DNA of 64,000 nt from Otariodibacter oris (GTDB lineage Bacteria; Pseudomonadota; Gammaproteobacteria; Enterobacterales; Pasteurellaceae): NCBI RefSeq assembly GCF_009684715.1, contig NZ_CP016604.1, positions 62,001 to 126,000 of the forward strand, written 5' to 3'. Shown here piece by piece: positions 45,797-58,118 of the stretch. The notes under the pieces were generated by a model. It did not search any database. It saw only the letters and a program-made list of their open reading frames with translations, and had not been told where the DNA came from. Made by a program: the position numbers and the translations under genes. Numbering within the stretch: position 1 is the first letter of the stretch; each line of letters opens with the position of its first letter.

Positions 45797-46825
45797 TTAC
45801 AAAACAAATCCAATCGCATTATAGGCTTTTTCTAATGTGGCCTGTGCTTTTGCTCTCGCTTTTACTGCGCCTTCACGATATATTTTTTCAAGTAATGCTT
45901 CATCATTACGGAAGTGGTGGAAACGAGTTTGTAACTCAGTCAACATAGCAGATACTTCATCAGCAACTGCTGTTTTTAAATGTCCATACATTTTACCTTC
46001 AAACTCAGCTTCTAATTCTTTAACCGATTTTCCTGTTACACCTGAAAGAATATCAAGCAAATTAGATACACCGGGTTTTTCTTGAATATCATAACGAACA
46101 ACAGGTGGTTCATCACCATCTGTCATTGCACGTTTAATTTTCTTTGCAACGGATTTAGGATCTTCTAATAACCCAATCACATTATTACGATTTTCATCAG
46201 ATTTAGACATTTTTTTGGTTGGTTCAAGTAACGACATGACTCTTGCACCCGCTTTAGCAATAAAGGCTTCAGGCTCAGTGAAAATACCCTCAACTAAGTT
46301 ACCTTCTGCATCTTTTTTACCATATAACGCATTAAAGCGATTAGCGATATCACGTGTGATTTCTAAATGTTGTTTTTGATCATCCCCAACAGGTACTTGA
46401 TTGGCTTGATAAATCAAAATATCAGCAGCCATCAGCACCGGATAAGTAAATAATCCAACGTTTACGTTATCAGCGTGACGAGCTGATTTATCTTTAAATT
46501 GTGTCATTCGGCTCATTTCGCCAAAGTAAGTATAACAATTTAATACCCACGCTAATTGTGCGTGTTCTGGAACATGTGATTGAATGAAAATAGTACTTTT
46601 TTCAGGATCAATACCACAAGCTAAGTAAATGGCTAAGGTATCTAATGTTGCTTTGTGTAAAGCAACAGGATCTTGTCGTACTGTAATCGCATGTTGATCC
46701 ACGATACAAAATAGACATTCATAATCATCTTGCATTTTCGTCCATTGACGTAATGCTCCTAAATAATTTCCTAGGCTAAGTTCGCCAGAGGGTTGAACCC
46801 CACTAAATACAATTGGTTTAGACAT
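45797..46825 (-). CDS. trpS: Tryptophanyl-tRNA synthetase
   Basis: A 342-residue class I synthetase, with the HIGH-equivalent [17 protein letters not shown] near the N-terminus and the KMSKS loop in [13 protein letters not shown], both intact. The adenylate-binding Rossmann fold and the [20 protein letters not shown] segment are standard. It charges tRNA-Trp. It stands alone, with an uptake core 31 bases upstream. Confidence 0.97.
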   Translation of the reverse strand: MSKPIVFSGVQPSGELSLGNYLGALRQWTKMQDDYECLFCIVDQHAITVRQDPVALHKATLDTLAIYLACGIDPEKSTIFIQSHVPEHAQLAWVLNCYTYFGEMSRMTQFKDKSARHADNVNVGLFTYPVLMAADILIYQANQVPVGDDQKQHLEITRDIANRFNALYGKKDAEGNLVEGIFTEPEAFIAKAGARVMSLLEPTKKMSKSDENRNNVIGLLEDPKSVAKKIKRAMTDGDEPPVVRYDIQEKPGVSNLLDILSGVTGKSVKELEAEFEGKMYGHLKTAVADEVSAMLTELQTRFHHFRNDEALLEKIYREGAVKARAKAQATLEKAYNAIGFVL

Positions 46826-46855
46826 TATTTTCTTCTCTTTCTTATAAATTTAAAA

Positions 46856-46864
46856 ACAAGCGGT
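46856..46864 (+). repeat. DNA uptake signal sequence core (Apl type)
   Basis: Exact ACAAGCGGT between trpS and crp; the first copy after about 16 kb without one. Confidence 0.8.
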
Positions 46865-46994
46865 AAGATTGTGGCAGAATTTTGCAAAAAATACCAAGAA
46901 TCTAATTACTTGGTTTTAATTAAACATAATATGTTTACTACTTTAATTTAGAGGTTTAGCTTTCTTTATCGAAAAGATGAAAAGCCCACATTCT

Positions 46995-47016
46995 ATTTTA
47001 GCCGATGCTAAAATAA
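46995..47016 (-). terminator. Weak hairpin after crp
   Basis: A 9-bp stem (46995-47003 with 47008-47016) with a CGAT loop lies 35 bases past the crp stop. No clear T run follows on the minus strand, so this is a weak call. Confidence 0.35.
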
Positions 47017-47050
47017 TATGATTAGATGATAGAGCTATTTTTATAAATAC

Positions 47051-47725
47051 TCATCGAGTACCAAATACTACGATAGTTTTACCGTGTGCAGAAATAAGTC
47101 CATCATCTTCCAACATTTTTAAAATACGCCCCACAGTTTCTCTAGAACAACCCACCATTTGTCCGATTTCTTGACGTGTGATTTTGATTTGCATGCCTTG
47201 TGGATGAGTCATTGCATCTGGCATTTTTGCTAAATTCATTAAGGTCTGAGCGATACGCCCTGTTACATCTAAGAAGGCTAAATTACTAACCTGACGAGAT
47301 GTCATTCTTAAACGTCTTGCCATTTGTGCAGACAAATACATGAGGATATCAGGGTTTAAATGGACAAGCTGCTTGAACTTTTTATAAGAGATTTCTGCAA
47401 TTTCACAGTTACCTTTTGTTCTTACCCAGGCTGTTCTAGGTTGAATTCTGTCTTCAAATAAACTGATTTCGCCAACAAATTCGCCTTGCCCTAAATTTGT
47501 CAGCAACATTTCTTTACCATCATCATCTTTAATGAAGACAGATACCGCTCCATTAACTATATAAAATAAAGATTCCGCATCTTCTCCTGCATGAATTAAG
47601 GTATATTTTGCAGGATAACGATGAATATGGCAGTGAGTGAGGAACCACTCAACAGCGGGATCATGAATGGATGGTACTGGAGATACATTTTCTAACTGAG
47701 CAGTTGAAATTGAAACGTCTTTCAT
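47051..47725 (-). CDS. crp: cAMP receptor protein
   Basis: Global activator of 224 residues. The cyclic-nucleotide domain has [10 protein letters not shown] and [16 protein letters not shown] with the cAMP-binding Glu and Arg. The C-terminal helix-turn-helix ([25 protein letters not shown]) has the RETVGR recognition helix that reads TGTGA. The sites at 3284 and 3345 are its likely targets. CRP also drives competence in this family, so it links to the uptake sequences here. Confidence 0.96.
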   Translation of the reverse strand: MKDVSISTAQLENVSPVPSIHDPAVEWFLTHCHIHRYPAKYTLIHAGEDAESLFYIVNGAVSVFIKDDDGKEMLLTNLGQGEFVGEISLFEDRIQPRTAWVRTKGNCEIAEISYKKFKQLVHLNPDILMYLSAQMARRLRMTSRQVSNLAFLDVTGRIAQTLMNLAKMPDAMTHPQGMQIKITRQEIGQMVGCSRETVGRILKMLEDDGLISAHGKTIVVFGTR

Positions 47726-47797
47726 AAAAATAAACAGCCTCTAATTCGAAGAATATTAGCTCTATCGCTAATCTAACCCGATAATTTTATCATGAAT

Positions 47798-48022
47798 TCA
47801 ATTATTCCCTAAGAAAGATTTCTTATCTTTAATATCAATACTTTCATTTAATTCTGACCAGACGATTACGACTTTTTCTGCTTTTAATTGTGCTAATAAT
47901 TGTTGCCGTTTTTCTTCCAATGAAAGTTCTTTCAGACCGTAATCAGTTCCTTCTCTTAAAATAAATGAATCTAATATATTGTAGAGAGTATCTAACTCAA
48001 GTGATTGCCAAGGAATAATCAT
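47798..48022 (-). CDS. yheU: YheU family protein (UPF0270)
   Basis: A 74-residue protein with [29 protein letters not shown] and [14 protein letters not shown], the two conserved blocks of the YheU family. The function is unknown. Its start overlaps the slmA stop by four bases, so the two are translated together, which is a common gene order in the family. Confidence 0.92.
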   Translation of the reverse strand: MIIPWQSLELDTLYNILDSFILREGTDYGLKELSLEEKRQQLLAQLKAEKVVIVWSELNESIDIKDKKSFLGNN

Positions 48023-48633
48023 ACTATTTCACTAAAGAGTGGTCTAATAAATACCCATTGTTTTTCAAAATACAGATGAGAATTAAAAACAAAACGAGAG
48101 CGAACCATATGTAAAAATTGTCCCTCACAAAAGGTGACTAAATAGCCCGCTAATGCTCTTTCATCACGAAAAACCCGCCCTTCTCGTAATTTACTCATCT
48201 GTAAAATATTCATAAATTGCAATTCTAATCCATCAAAGAATTTAGCAACGCGATTTCTTAACAGATCATCTTCAAACATCAAAGCATGACCCGTTAAAAT
48301 TCGAGTTACTCCTGGATTTTTCTGCGCAAAATCCAAAATGGTTTGAAGAATAGATTTTACTGCTAATTCAGTACTTGGTTTACGCTTACTCGTATTAATA
48401 TAACTATTCAATGTTTGCTCTATTTTTTCAATAAGTGCTTCAAACATCTTTGTTTTACTTGGAAAATAACGATACAAGGCACCTTCAGAAACGCCCACTG
48501 CAGCAGCTAGGCGTTCTGTTGTAACTCGTTGCATTCCATTTTCAGAATTAAGTAAATGAATTAAGACCTCTAAAACCTGTTGTTGTCGTTCTTTAACTGA
48601 TTTCTTAGGTATTTTAACTACAGGTGACGACAT
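48019..48633 (-). CDS. slmA: Nucleoid occlusion factor SlmA
   Basis: TetR-fold DNA-binding protein, 204 residues, that blocks FtsZ assembly over the nucleoid. The helix-turn-helix [31 protein letters not shown] is intact, and the C-terminal dimer domain is of normal length. It lies between dut and yheU; dut-slmA is a familiar neighbourhood in gammaproteobacteria. Confidence 0.95.
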   Translation of the reverse strand: MSSPVVKIPKKSVKERQQQVLEVLIHLLNSENGMQRVTTERLAAAVGVSEGALYRYFPSKTKMFEALIEKIEQTLNSYINTSKRKPSTELAVKSILQTILDFAQKNPGVTRILTGHALMFEDDLLRNRVAKFFDGLELQFMNILQMSKLREGRVFRDERALAGYLVTFCEGQFLHMVRSRFVFNSHLYFEKQWVFIRPLFSEIV

Positions 48634-48675
48634 TTATTCTCCTTAACCACTTGATAACAAACATTAATATTAAAT

Positions 48676-49137
48676 TTATTGTTTGCCTGAATGTCCAAAA
48701 CCACCCATTCCTCTTTCTGTAGTAACAAAATCATTAACAATATTAAAGCTTGCTTGTACTACAGGAACAAATACCAACTGTGCGATTCTATCACCCACAT
48801 TCACGGTAAAAGATGTTTCACTTCTATTCCAAAGAGATACCATAAGAGGCCCTTGATAGTCTGAATCAATTAAACCAACTAAATTACCTAGTACAATCCC
48901 ATTTTTATGCCCTAAGCCAGAGCGGGGTAAAATGACTGCAGCTAAATTAGGATCTGCGATGTATATCGATATACCCGTAGGAATAAGTACTGTCTGCCCT
49001 GCTTCAACAATTAACGGTTCATCAATTAATGCACGTAGATCTAATCCAGCTGATCCCGGCGTTGCATAAGTTGGAAGAGGAAATTCTGTACCAATACGAG
49101 AATCCAAAATTTTTAAATCAATTTGTTTTGTAGTCAT
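48676..49137 (-). CDS. dut: dUTP pyrophosphatase
   Basis: A 153-residue trimeric dUTPase with the five family motifs in order: [40 protein letters not shown] and [10 protein letters not shown]. It removes dUTP and supplies dUMP for thymidylate synthesis. It lies 42 bases before slmA on the same strand. Confidence 0.97.
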   Translation of the reverse strand: MTTKQIDLKILDSRIGTEFPLPTYATPGSAGLDLRALIDEPLIVEAGQTVLIPTGISIYIADPNLAAVILPRSGLGHKNGIVLGNLVGLIDSDYQGPLMVSLWNRSETSFTVNVGDRIAQLVFVPVVQASFNIVNDFVTTERGMGGFGHSGKQ

Positions 49138-49264
49138 TATCTATCCTAATTTTATAATGGAATATGGTCTTTAATAAAATATGCCAAGTATTTTATCACG
49201 ATTATGATTTTAGTTTTACACATAAAAAATGGTCAAATTCAGTATGGAATATTAAAACTCAAGA

Positions 49265-49292
49265 TTGCAACTTTCTCAAAATCAGCTATGAT
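49265..49292 (+). promoter_or_regulatory. Promoter for ybaN and possibly mog
   Basis: TTGCAA and TATGAT are 16 bases apart in the divergent dut/ybaN gap, with a predicted start near 49300 and a short leader to ybaN. Confidence 0.5.
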
Positions 49293-49328
49293 TTGATTAT
49301 GCTTTTTATTCTCAATTAATTTTTTATT

Positions 49329-49709
49329 ATGACACTTAAAAAACTTATTTATATTCTTATTGCTTTCTTATGCTTAGCACTTGGAATCATTGGTGTTGTT
49401 GTTCCTGGCTTACCCACAACGCCTTTCCTATTAGTTGCCCTTTATTGTTTTGGGAAAAGTTCAGATCGTTTACAAGCGTGGTTTATGACAACCAAATTGT
49501 ACGATAAATACTTAAAAGAGTATGATCAAAACAGGGCGATGACCATTAGACAAAAAGTAGGGATCCTCGCTATTGCTACCCCTTTCTGTATTTTTGCCCT
49601 TTTCGTTTTACCTAATATCTGGGGTAAAATCGCCATAGTGATCGCCCTCATTTTTGAATATTATTACTTCATCTTTAGGATTAAAACTATTAAACCTTTA
49701 GAAAACTAA
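49329..49709 (+). CDS. ybaN: YbaN-like inner membrane protein (DUF454)
   Basis: A 126-residue membrane protein with hydrophobic spans at about 6-40 and 80-115 and the family segment GVVVPGLPTTPFLLVALYCF. DUF454 members such as E. coli YbaN have no known biochemical role. The ATG has no clear ribosome site. It is divergent from dut and upstream of mog. Confidence 0.88.
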   Translation: MTLKKLIYILIAFLCLALGIIGVVVPGLPTTPFLLVALYCFGKSSDRLQAWFMTTKLYDKYLKEYDQNRAMTIRQKVGILAIATPFCIFALFVLPNIWGKIAIVIALIFEYYYFIFRIKTIKPLEN

Positions 49710-49761
49710 TCTGACAAGGTAGAATAGCAAGCTGTCTATTTTTGCAAAAAAGTGAGAGAAA

Positions 49762-50702
<941 letters not shown>

Positions 50703-50717
50703 TTTACAGGGAAAAGA

Positions 50718-51206
50718 ATGAAGAAAACAGGATTAATCTGGTTATGGCTGAGTTTAATAACAATTCTAGTCGACCTTGGAACAAAATATAGTATTGTTCA
50801 ACATTTTGAATTATATGAAAGTCTAAATATTCTACCTATTTTTGATTTAACTTATACGCGTAATTATGGTGCTGCATTTAGCTTTTTGGCTGATCATTCA
50901 GGTTGGCAAAAATATTTATTCTTGGGATTAGCTATTGTGATTTCTTGTGCATTGATCGTGATGCTATTTAAAAATAAGCGAGAATTAAAACTACAAAATA
51001 GTGCTTATGCACTTATTATTGGCGGAGCAATAGGTAATGCCATTGATCGTGCTTATAATGGTTATGTTATTGATTTTTTACATTTTTATTGGGATATTTA
51101 TCATTATCCCGTTTTTAATATTGCGGATGTTAGCATTGTGGTTGGTGCCGGATTACTGATTCTTGAATCCATTTTAGAACACCGAAAATCAAAAAAGAGT
51201 GATTAA
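50718..51206 (+). CDS. lspA: Lipoprotein signal peptidase II
   Basis: A 162-residue four-span aspartyl protease that cuts prolipoproteins such as the GlpQ and APE lipoproteins here. The conserved sites TRNYGAAFSFL, GNAIDRAYNGYVIDF and FNIADVSI hold the two catalytic Asp. Its stop is immediately followed by the ispH ATG, the usual lspA-ispH pair. Confidence 0.96.
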   Translation: MKKTGLIWLWLSLITILVDLGTKYSIVQHFELYESLNILPIFDLTYTRNYGAAFSFLADHSGWQKYLFLGLAIVISCALIVMLFKNKRELKLQNSAYALIIGGAIGNAIDRAYNGYVIDFLHFYWDIYHYPVFNIADVSIVVGAGLLILESILEHRKSKKSD

Positions 51207-52151
51207 ATGAAAATTATTTTAGCCAATCCAAGAGGATTTTGTGCGGGAGTTGATCGTGCAATATCGATCGTCGAATTAGCCTTAGAAATTCACGGTGCAC
51301 CGATTTATGTTCGCCATGAAGTTGTGCATAACAGATTTGTTGTTGATGGGCTCAAAGCCAAAGGGGCAATTTTTGTTGAAGAACTGGATGAAGTGCCAGA
51401 TGGTGCGATTGTGATTTTTTCCGCACATGGCGTTTCTCAAGCAGTAAGACAAGAAGCGAAACAGCGTGAACTTAAGGTATTTGATGCCACTTGTCCGCTT
51501 GTGACTAAAGTCCATATGCAAGTCGCAAGAGCAAGCCGTAAAGGGACTAAAGCCATTCTTATTGGACATGAAGGGCATCCAGAAGTCATTGGTACTATGG
51601 GGCAATACGATAATCCTGAGGGAGGTATATTTTTAGTTGAGGATGTTGAGGATATTGCTAAATTAGGCTTAAAAGAAGATCAAAACCTCACATTTATGAC
51701 TCAAACTACCCTATCTATCGACGATACAAGTGATGTAATTGAGGCGTTAAAAGAGAAATATCCTGCTATTCAAGGTCCTAGAAAAAATGATATTTGCTAT
51801 GCAACAACAAATCGTCAACAAGCCGTCAGAGATTTAGCTCAACTCACGCAACTTGTACTTGTTGTTGGTTCAAAAAACTCTTCAAATTCAAATAGATTAG
51901 CAGAATTAGCATCTAGAATGGGGACACCTGCAAAGTTAATTGATGGACCACAAGATATTGATTCTGCTTGGCTAGAAAATATTGATGCAGTAGGGATTAC
52001 TGCTGGAGCCTCTGCACCTGAGGTATTAGTGCAATCAGTAGTAGAACATCTTAAAAATCTTGGTGCAAACCAAGTAACAGAACTTGAAGGATGTGAAGAA
52101 AATACAGTCTTTGAAGTACCAAAAGAATTACGGATTAGAGAGGCCAACTAA
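51207..52151 (+). CDS. ispH: 4-hydroxy-3-methylbut-2-enyl diphosphate reductase
   Basis: Last enzyme of the MEP isoprenoid route, making IPP and DMAPP, with a [4Fe-4S] cluster on three conserved Cys: Cys12 ([12 protein letters not shown]), the Cys in DATCPLV, and the Cys in [11 protein letters not shown]. The length of 314 residues is standard. It starts directly after lspA and overlaps sdhE by one base. Confidence 0.97.
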   Translation: MKIILANPRGFCAGVDRAISIVELALEIHGAPIYVRHEVVHNRFVVDGLKAKGAIFVEELDEVPDGAIVIFSAHGVSQAVRQEAKQRELKVFDATCPLVTKVHMQVARASRKGTKAILIGHEGHPEVIGTMGQYDNPEGGIFLVEDVEDIAKLGLKEDQNLTFMTQTTLSIDDTSDVIEALKEKYPAIQGPRKNDICYATTNRQQAVRDLAQLTQLVLVVGSKNSSNSNRLAELASRMGTPAKLIDGPQDIDSAWLENIDAVGITAGASAPEVLVQSVVEHLKNLGANQVTELEGCEENTVFEVPKELRIREAN

Positions 52152-52393
52152 TGAATCGTTTCAAAATCGAATGGGAATGTCGTCGAGGAATGCGAGAACT
52201 CGATAAAATGATTATGCCATTTTATCAACAATATTTTGATGATTTAAACGAGGAAGAACAAAAGACCTTTGTGGAAATGCTCAGTTATAGTGACCCTGAG
52301 TTATTTCGTTGGTTCATGCATCAACTTCCTGCTCCTACACCAAAATTACAAGCGTTAGTAGAGTTGATTCGCACTAAATTGCAAGACTACTAA
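52151..52393 (+). CDS. sdhE: FAD assembly factor SdhE
   Basis: An 80-residue protein with the conserved CRRGMRELD motif, needed for covalent FAD attachment to succinate dehydrogenase or fumarate reductase flavoprotein. It starts in the ispH stop (TAATG). In E. coli the same protein is YgfY. Confidence 0.92.
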   Translation: MNRFKIEWECRRGMRELDKMIMPFYQQYFDDLNEEEQKTFVEMLSYSDPELFRWFMHQLPAPTPKLQALVELIRTKLQDY

Positions 52394-52403
52394 ATGATAA
52401 TAA

Positions 52404-52426
52404 AGGCATAGTGAAAAACTATGCCT
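52404..52426. terminator. Hairpin between sdhE and dapF
   Basis: A perfect 9-bp stem (52404-52412 with 52418-52426) with a GAAAA loop lies between convergent sdhE and dapF and probably serves both. Confidence 0.65.
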
Positions 52427-52455
52427 GTAATTTAAATAACAAACTTTTCAAAGGG

Positions 52456-53280
52456 TTATAGTTTAACAAACCCATCATAAACATGCACAGCATCGCCAGT
52501 CATAAATAATGGATGTCCCTCCCCTTTCCATTCGATTTGTAATGGACCACCAGGTAAATCAACTTGGACATTGTTATCTAGTACCCCTTGCATTATTCCA
52601 ACTGCAACAGCACCACAAGCTCCGCTTCCACAAGCTAACGTTTCACCTGCGCCACGTTCAAAAACACGTAATTTAATATGATTACGATTAATCACTTGCA
52701 TAAAACCAATATTCGCTTTTTCTGGAAAACGTTCGTGGTTTTCTAATAATGGACCTAATTCATTTACGTTAGCAGTTTGAATATCCTCAACTTGTAAAAC
52801 ACAATGTGGGTTACCCATAGAAACGACACCACATAAAACCGTTTGTATATCGGTTCTCAAAATATAATTTTTCTCAAATTTATTCGCAGTAAAAGGAACT
52901 TGTGCAGGCTCCCAGATTGGTTCTCCCATATTGACTCTGATCTGCCCATTTTCTTTTAAGCTTAAGACCATTTTTCCTTTTGCTGTGCTTACTTTAATAT
53001 CCGCCTTATTAGTTAATCCTTTTAATGTCACAAATTGAGCAAAACATCTTGCCCCATTACCACATTGGGCAACTTCTGAACCATCAGCATTAAATATGCG
53101 GTAGTGAAAATCTAACTCTGGATCATAAGGTGGTTCGACTAAAAGTAATTGGTCGAAACCGATCCCAGTATGTCTATCGGCAAGTTTACGAATAATCTCT
53201 TCTGTTAAATAAACATTTTGGGTAACACCATCAATTACGACAAAATCGTTACCTAAACCGTGCATTTTTGAAAATTGCAT
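52456..53280 (-). CDS. dapF: Diaminopimelate epimerase
   Basis: A 274-residue epimerase of lysine and peptidoglycan precursor synthesis. The catalytic Cys pair is visible in QCGNGARCF and [11 protein letters not shown] start at [13 protein letters not shown] (53280), which gives the usual length and has GGGA upstream; an in-frame ATG at 53295 adds five residues. Confidence 0.96.
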   Translation of the reverse strand: MQFSKMHGLGNDFVVIDGVTQNVYLTEEIIRKLADRHTGIGFDQLLLVEPPYDPELDFHYRIFNADGSEVAQCGNGARCFAQFVTLKGLTNKADIKVSTAKGKMVLSLKENGQIRVNMGEPIWEPAQVPFTANKFEKNYILRTDIQTVLCGVVSMGNPHCVLQVEDIQTANVNELGPLLENHERFPEKANIGFMQVINRNHIKLRVFERGAGETLACGSGACGAVAVGIMQGVLDNNVQVDLPGGPLQIEWKGEGHPLFMTGDAVHVYDGFVKL

Positions 53281-53429
53281 ATATGTTCCCGTCATTTTAG
53301 AATTTTTATTTGATCTGAATTATAGTGCTAATATGTATTTATTGATATATTTCACGCCCTTTTTATCTTTATAAATTTTTCCTTCATTTTAGATAAAAGG
53401 ATTCTTTTCACATCACAATGGAGCAAGTT

Positions 53430-54752
53430 ATGTCTGTCATGTTTTTAGTTCAGTTTGCTATTGTATTACTCTGTATTTTAATCGGTGCTCGCTTAGGCGG
53501 TATTGGTTTAGGAGTAATGGGTGGCGTTGGTTTAGCAATCTTATCCTTTGGTTTTGGATTAGAGCCTGCTGGGTTACCTATCGATGTTATGTTAATGATT
53601 ATGGCTGTCGTTTCAGCTGCAGCTGCAATGCAAGCGGCAGGTGGTTTAGATTATATGATCAAAATCGCAACAGCAATTTTACGTCGCCATCCTAAATATA
53701 TTACCTTTATCGCACCTGCGGTAACGTGGATATTCACCTTCTTTGCAGGTACAGGACACGTTGCGTATTCTGTGCTTCCTGTAATTGCAGAAGTGAGTCG
53801 CCACAATGGTATCCGTCCTGAACGCCCATTATCAATGGCTGTTATCGCTTCACAATTTGCGATTGTTGCTAGTCCAATTGCAGCAGCCGTAGTAGCCGTT
53901 GTTCACTATTTAGAGCCACAAGGTTTCACATTACAGAGCGTATTATCTGTAACCATTCCTTCAACAATATTAGGTTTGTTCTTCGCTTGTATTATTGTGA
54001 ATAAATTGGGTAAAGAGTTAAAAGATGATCCTGATTATCAACGTTTATTGAAAGATCCTAAATACGTTGAAGCAAACCATGCAAATACGGCTATCGATAA
54101 TATTGAAATTACATCCACAGCAAAAACTTCTGTTGCCTTATTTTTAATTGGTGCCTTGCTTGTTGTATTAATGGGTGCAATTCCTTCTCTTCGTCCAAGC
54201 TTTAATGGTTCACCGATGGGAATGGCACATACTATTGAAATTGTAATGCTTTCCATCGCTGCAATTATTATTTTAGTTTGTAAAGCAGACAACCATGCGA
54301 TTACTCAAGGTTCTGTTTTCCATGCTGGGATGCGTGCAGTGATTGCTATTTTTGGTATTGCATGGTTGGGTGATACATTAATGCAAGCACATTTAGGTGA
54401 AGTAAAAGGAATGGTATCTGAATTAGTCGAAACTGCACCGTGGGCATTTGCATTAGCATTATTTGTGCTTTCAGTTTTGGTAAATAGCCAAGGAGCAACT
54501 GTTGCAACCCTTTTCCCAGTTGCAATTGCTTTAGGTATTCCTGCACCAATTCTTATTGGGGTGTTCGTAGCCGTAAATGGTTACTTCTTTATTCCAAACT
54601 ATGGACCAATCATTGCATCTATTGATTTTGATAGCACAGGCACAACGAAAATTGGGAAATTTATTTTCAACCACAGTTTTATGATTCCTGGCTTATTAAG
54701 TATGGCATTTAGTTTAGGATTTGGATTACTTTTCGCTAATCTATTTCTTTAA
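53430..54752 (+). CDS. dcuB: Anaerobic C4-dicarboxylate transporter, Dcu family
   Basis: A 440-residue inner-membrane antiporter of the DcuA/DcuB family, for succinate, fumarate, malate or aspartate exchange during fumarate respiration. It has about ten to twelve spans, with [48 protein letters not shown] and a C-terminal [18 protein letters not shown]. It resembles DcuA and DcuB about equally, so the letter is uncertain. I start at ATG 53430, with GGAG 6 bases upstream, rather than at the ATG at 53418 that supplies that GGAG. Confidence 0.88.
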   Translation: MSVMFLVQFAIVLLCILIGARLGGIGLGVMGGVGLAILSFGFGLEPAGLPIDVMLMIMAVVSAAAAMQAAGGLDYMIKIATAILRRHPKYITFIAPAVTWIFTFFAGTGHVAYSVLPVIAEVSRHNGIRPERPLSMAVIASQFAIVASPIAAAVVAVVHYLEPQGFTLQSVLSVTIPSTILGLFFACIIVNKLGKELKDDPDYQRLLKDPKYVEANHANTAIDNIEITSTAKTSVALFLIGALLVVLMGAIPSLRPSFNGSPMGMAHTIEIVMLSIAAIIILVCKADNHAITQGSVFHAGMRAVIAIFGIAWLGDTLMQAHLGEVKGMVSELVETAPWAFALALFVLSVLVNSQGATVATLFPVAIALGIPAPILIGVFVAVNGYFFIPNYGPIIASIDFDSTGTTKIGKFIFNHSFMIPGLLSMAFSLGFGLLFANLFL

Positions 54753-54771
54753 TATCCATTATTAGTAGACT

Positions 54772-54780
54772 ACAAGCGGT
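54772..54780 (+). repeat. DNA uptake signal sequence core (Apl type)
   Basis: Exact ACAAGCGGT, left arm of the dcu/selB hairpin, with the TTTTTGCAAAA tail following. Confidence 0.85.
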
Positions 54781-54810
54781 TAGATTTTTGCAAAACTTTG
54801 CAGAAAACTA

Positions 54811-54819
54811 ACCGCTTGT
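54811..54819 (-). repeat. DNA uptake signal sequence core (Apl type)
   Basis: Exact ACCGCTTGT, right arm of the dcu/selB hairpin. Confidence 0.85.
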
Positions 54820-54822
54820 TTG

Positions 54823-56661
54823 TTAGTAAATATCGCTATCCCTCAACAAATGCTCGTTGCCTTTTCTACGTAAAAATCCTGAGCGGTCAAAATATTCAAT
54901 TAATTGCACAGTAACCTTGCGTCCGTAGCCAATTTGATCCCGTAGTTGATTAACTGAAATTGAGCCATTTTGCTCAATAAATTGTTTGATCTCTTGAGCA
55001 AAAATAGAAATTTGTTCTTGTAGCAAAAAGCGATCTTTTACAATAGGCACAAGATAGCCCAACTTACCTGCTTTATAGAGTAAGTTTCGGGTTTCCGTTT
55101 CATCCGCTAATAATTCATTCGCTATATCCCGTACCCATAAGGCTTGGTTTGTTTGTTCAAATAGCGGTCGGATCTCTGCCCATTTTTGCAATTCTTCTGC
55201 ATTAAATTCAATGCGATGCTCTGGCGTGTGAATCCAACCTCGTGTTTGAGCCAGCTTTTTGGTAAGTACTAATTCATCAATAAAATAAGTAATCAAACTT
55301 TCAGGCTGTTCAAGAGCTGATAAGCGGTGTAAACGAGCTTTAGTTATGCCTAACTGGTCGTTATGTAGTGCGTGATATTCTGTCAGTTTATCGACTATTC
55401 GTTGGTGAATCTGTTGCTGAAAGGCAGAAGTGAATAACCACTTACCATGATGGTTATAATCTAAATTTAATATCTCTGTTTCCTGTACTTGCTCTTGCCA
55501 CACTAATTGTTCGAGAGGCATTGCTTTGGTTGATAAATAAAGTGCAAAACGATCATCTAAAGTGACCGCTTGTAATAGCTTTTGGAGATAAGCTAAACGC
55601 TCATCGCTACGTTTGTGGCGTTTCGGGGAAAAAATTTCTAAAACTTCTGCACCTGCTAAGGTTTGGCTATCGTCCCCACTGCGAATAATCAGTTTATCGC
55701 CCAATACAATATGTAGTGGTTCATCTAAAATAATTTCTGCAAAATATTCACCATTTCTGACCGCTTGTTTAGCATTTAATAAATTCACTTTGCCTGTAAT
55801 GTGGCTGGCATAATGATAAAGATGCACGACAGTATTTTCTTTTAACATTTGATCGGCAAATAAGCGGACTGTAATGCGATCGGTCGCATAATTAGGTTGC
55901 AACGAAGTAAGCCAATCCCCACGAGCAATATCTGATTTATCCACATTCACGATATTTAAGGCTAAACGTTGCCCCGCAAGCCCTTGTGCTGAGACTTGAT
56001 TTTGTGCGTGAATATTTCTAACTCGGACTTTCTCGCCGTTCGATAAATATAATTCATCGCCAATTTTGACTTGCCCTGCAATCGCTGTACCTGTTACTAC
56101 TAGTCCTGCACCTTTGACATTAAACACTCGGTCAATCGCATAGCGGAAAGGTTTATTAAGTAAATGGCTAGATTTATTTAATTCAATTAAATGTGCTTTT
56201 AATTCTGCAATACCTTGCCCTGTGTGAGCCGAAGTCACAAAAAAGTGTGATTGATTGAGAAAGGAGTATTGTTGCTGAATATCACTAATAAGTTGTTCGA
56301 TACGAGAGGATTCAACACGATCGGCTTTTGTAATGACCACCATAATTTGCGAAAAATTTAGCAATTTTAAAATGGTTAAATGCTCGCTCGTTTGCGGTTT
56401 GATCCCTTCTTCCGCCGATACCACCAATAAGGCGTGCTGAATCCCACCTAATCCCGCCAACATATTTGATAAAAAACGTTGGTGTCCCGGTACGTCAATA
56501 AAACCTAAAATATCGTTTTCAATCGGCAAATAGGCATAGCCTAAATCAATAGTCAGCCCACGCTTTTTTTCTTCGGGCAAATGGGCTGTATTTGTCCCTG
56601 TGAGTGCCTGTAATAATGCCGTTTTACCGTGATCTACGTGTCCTGCGGTAACGATGATCAT
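54823..56661 (-). CDS. selB: Selenocysteine-specific elongation factor SelB
   Basis: A 612-residue GTPase that brings Sec-tRNA to UGA codons next to a SECIS hairpin. The G1 motif is GHVDHGKT (residues 7-14), followed by DVPGHQRF and ITKADR. EF-Tu-like domains come next, then the C-terminal winged-helix repeats that bind SECIS RNA (ending near [19 protein letters not shown]). It overlaps selA by four bases. Two uptake cores lie inside (55565 and 55760). Confidence 0.96.
   Translation of the reverse strand: MIIVTAGHVDHGKTALLQALTGTNTAHLPEEKKRGLTIDLGYAYLPIENDILGFIDVPGHQRFLSNMLAGLGGIQHALLVVSAEEGIKPQTSEHLTILKLLNFSQIMVVITKADRVESSRIEQLISDIQQQYSFLNQSHFFVTSAHTGQGIAELKAHLIELNKSSHLLNKPFRYAIDRVFNVKGAGLVVTGTAIAGQVKIGDELYLSNGEKVRVRNIHAQNQVSAQGLAGQRLALNIVNVDKSDIARGDWLTSLQPNYATDRITVRLFADQMLKENTVVHLYHYASHITGKVNLLNAKQAVRNGEYFAEIILDEPLHIVLGDKLIIRSGDDSQTLAGAEVLEIFSPKRHKRSDERLAYLQKLLQAVTLDDRFALYLSTKAMPLEQLVWQEQVQETEILNLDYNHHGKWLFTSAFQQQIHQRIVDKLTEYHALHNDQLGITKARLHRLSALEQPESLITYFIDELVLTKKLAQTRGWIHTPEHRIEFNAEELQKWAEIRPLFEQTNQALWVRDIANELLADETETRNLLYKAGKLGYLVPIVKDRFLLQEQISIFAQEIKQFIEQNGSISVNQLRDQIGYGRKVTVQLIEYFDRSGFLRRKGNEHLLRDSDIY
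55565..55573 (-). repeat. DNA uptake signal sequence core (Apl type)
   Basis: Exact ACCGCTTGT inside selB. Confidence 0.7.
55760..55768 (-). repeat. DNA uptake signal sequence core (Apl type)
   Basis: Exact ACCGCTTGT inside selB, 195 bases from the previous copy. Confidence 0.7.
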
Positions 56662-58055
56662 AATCCATTGTCCTTATCGTTTAACATTGCGATTAAATTT
56701 TCAAATTGTGCCACACTGCGTAAATCCAACCACATTTTTTGTTGAGCAAGGCGAACGATAATCGGCTGAGGTAAGGTTTTAAACTGTTGCTCTAGGGCTA
56801 ATAAATCACGTTGATTTTCACTCGAAATAGTCAAAGCGACTGATTCTATTTTTTCCGTCGGCAAAGCACCGCTACCAATTTGAGCCAAACTCGGTTCAAT
56901 TTGCAAAATATAACGAGAATCTAACCGCTTGCCTAACACTTGTTTAAGCTGTTGGGCTTTTTCATTCAATTGTTCGATAGATTGTGTGAGCAAATGCAAT
57001 GTCGGCAAATTTTCCGTAAGTTGATCGGGAAATAGATAATCACGTAAGGTTGCCTCCAAAGCCGAAAGAATCACTTTATCACAACGTAAAACCCGTTTTA
57101 GTGGGTGTTTTTGGAGCTGATCAATCCATTGTTTTTTACCGACAATGATACCCGCTTGAGGTCCACCTAATAATTTATCCCCTGAAAATGAAACCAAATC
57201 AACACCCGAGGCGACTTTTTGTTGCACCATCGGTTCAGCTGGTAAATTCAAGGCTTTCATATCCGTGAGTGATCCACTGCCTAAATCACTGATAACAGGT
57301 AATTGATACTCTTTTCCGAGCGCAACTAACTCCTCTTCACTGACACTGGCGGTAAAGCCTTGAATCTGAAAATTACTGGTGTGGATTTTCATTAAGAATG
57401 CGGTATTTTCTGTAATGGCATTGCGATAATCACGTAAGTGAGTGCGGTTAGTCGTGCCGACTTCAACCAATTTACACCCCGCCTGTTGCATAATATCGGG
57501 AATACGGAATGCTCCGCCAATTTCAACTAATTCACCACGAGAAACGATGACCTCTTTTCCTTGAGCGAAGGTCGCCAATATGAGCAAAACAGCTGCTGCA
57601 TTATTGTTTACGACACAGGCCGCCTCTGCCCCAGTAATTTTGTGCAGTAATTCAGAAATATAAATATCTCGATAGCTACGTTTACCTTCTTCAATATCAA
57701 ACTCTAACGCAACATTATTTCGCATTGCATTAGTTGCTGCTTGAACTGCTCGCTCTGACCAAAGACTCCGCCCCAAATTTGTATGTAACACCGTTCCCGT
57801 TAAATTAAACACAGGTTTCATTGCTATCTGCTGTTGAGCGAGTAACTGTGTTTTTAAGTGAGCAAGAAAGGTTGATTCAGACAGTAAAAATTCGGGCAAT
57901 TTACTTTTTTGTTGAATATGTTTACGGGCCTGTTCGATCAGTTTTCGAGCTTGTTCGACAAAGGCTTGATGTCCAAATTGGGCAATAAAATCTGTGCCAA
58001 TTGGACTTTTTAGCAATTTATCAATAGAAGGAATGGAGCGAAATAAGTGTTGCAT
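56658..58055 (-). CDS. selA: L-seryl-tRNA(Sec) selenium transferase SelA
   Basis: A 465-residue PLP enzyme that converts Ser-tRNA(Sec) to Sec-tRNA(Sec) using selenophosphate. The PLP lysine is in [16 protein letters not shown], and the [15 protein letters not shown] and [13 protein letters not shown] segments are typical. It is the first gene of selA-selB and is divergent from the selC tRNA gene, 63 bases away. No selD or selenoprotein gene is in the window. Confidence 0.97.
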   Translation of the reverse strand: MQHLFRSIPSIDKLLKSPIGTDFIAQFGHQAFVEQARKLIEQARKHIQQKSKLPEFLLSESTFLAHLKTQLLAQQQIAMKPVFNLTGTVLHTNLGRSLWSERAVQAATNAMRNNVALEFDIEEGKRSYRDIYISELLHKITGAEAACVVNNNAAAVLLILATFAQGKEVIVSRGELVEIGGAFRIPDIMQQAGCKLVEVGTTNRTHLRDYRNAITENTAFLMKIHTSNFQIQGFTASVSEEELVALGKEYQLPVISDLGSGSLTDMKALNLPAEPMVQQKVASGVDLVSFSGDKLLGGPQAGIIVGKKQWIDQLQKHPLKRVLRCDKVILSALEATLRDYLFPDQLTENLPTLHLLTQSIEQLNEKAQQLKQVLGKRLDSRYILQIEPSLAQIGSGALPTEKIESVALTISSENQRDLLALEQQFKTLPQPIIVRLAQQKMWLDLRSVAQFENLIAMLNDKDNGL

Positions 58056-58118
58056 ACTGAATCCTATGAGATATTTTGCCTAATTCTAATAAATTCAGTA
58101 GAATGGCGCTAGTTTTTC

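Larger units (their letters stand above)
54772..54819. terminator. Bidirectional terminator between dcu and selB made of two uptake sequences
   Basis: A perfect 12-bp stem (54772-54783 with 54808-54819), each arm holding an exact uptake 9-mer in opposite directions. It lies between convergent genes and is a standard arrangement in this family. Confidence 0.82.
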
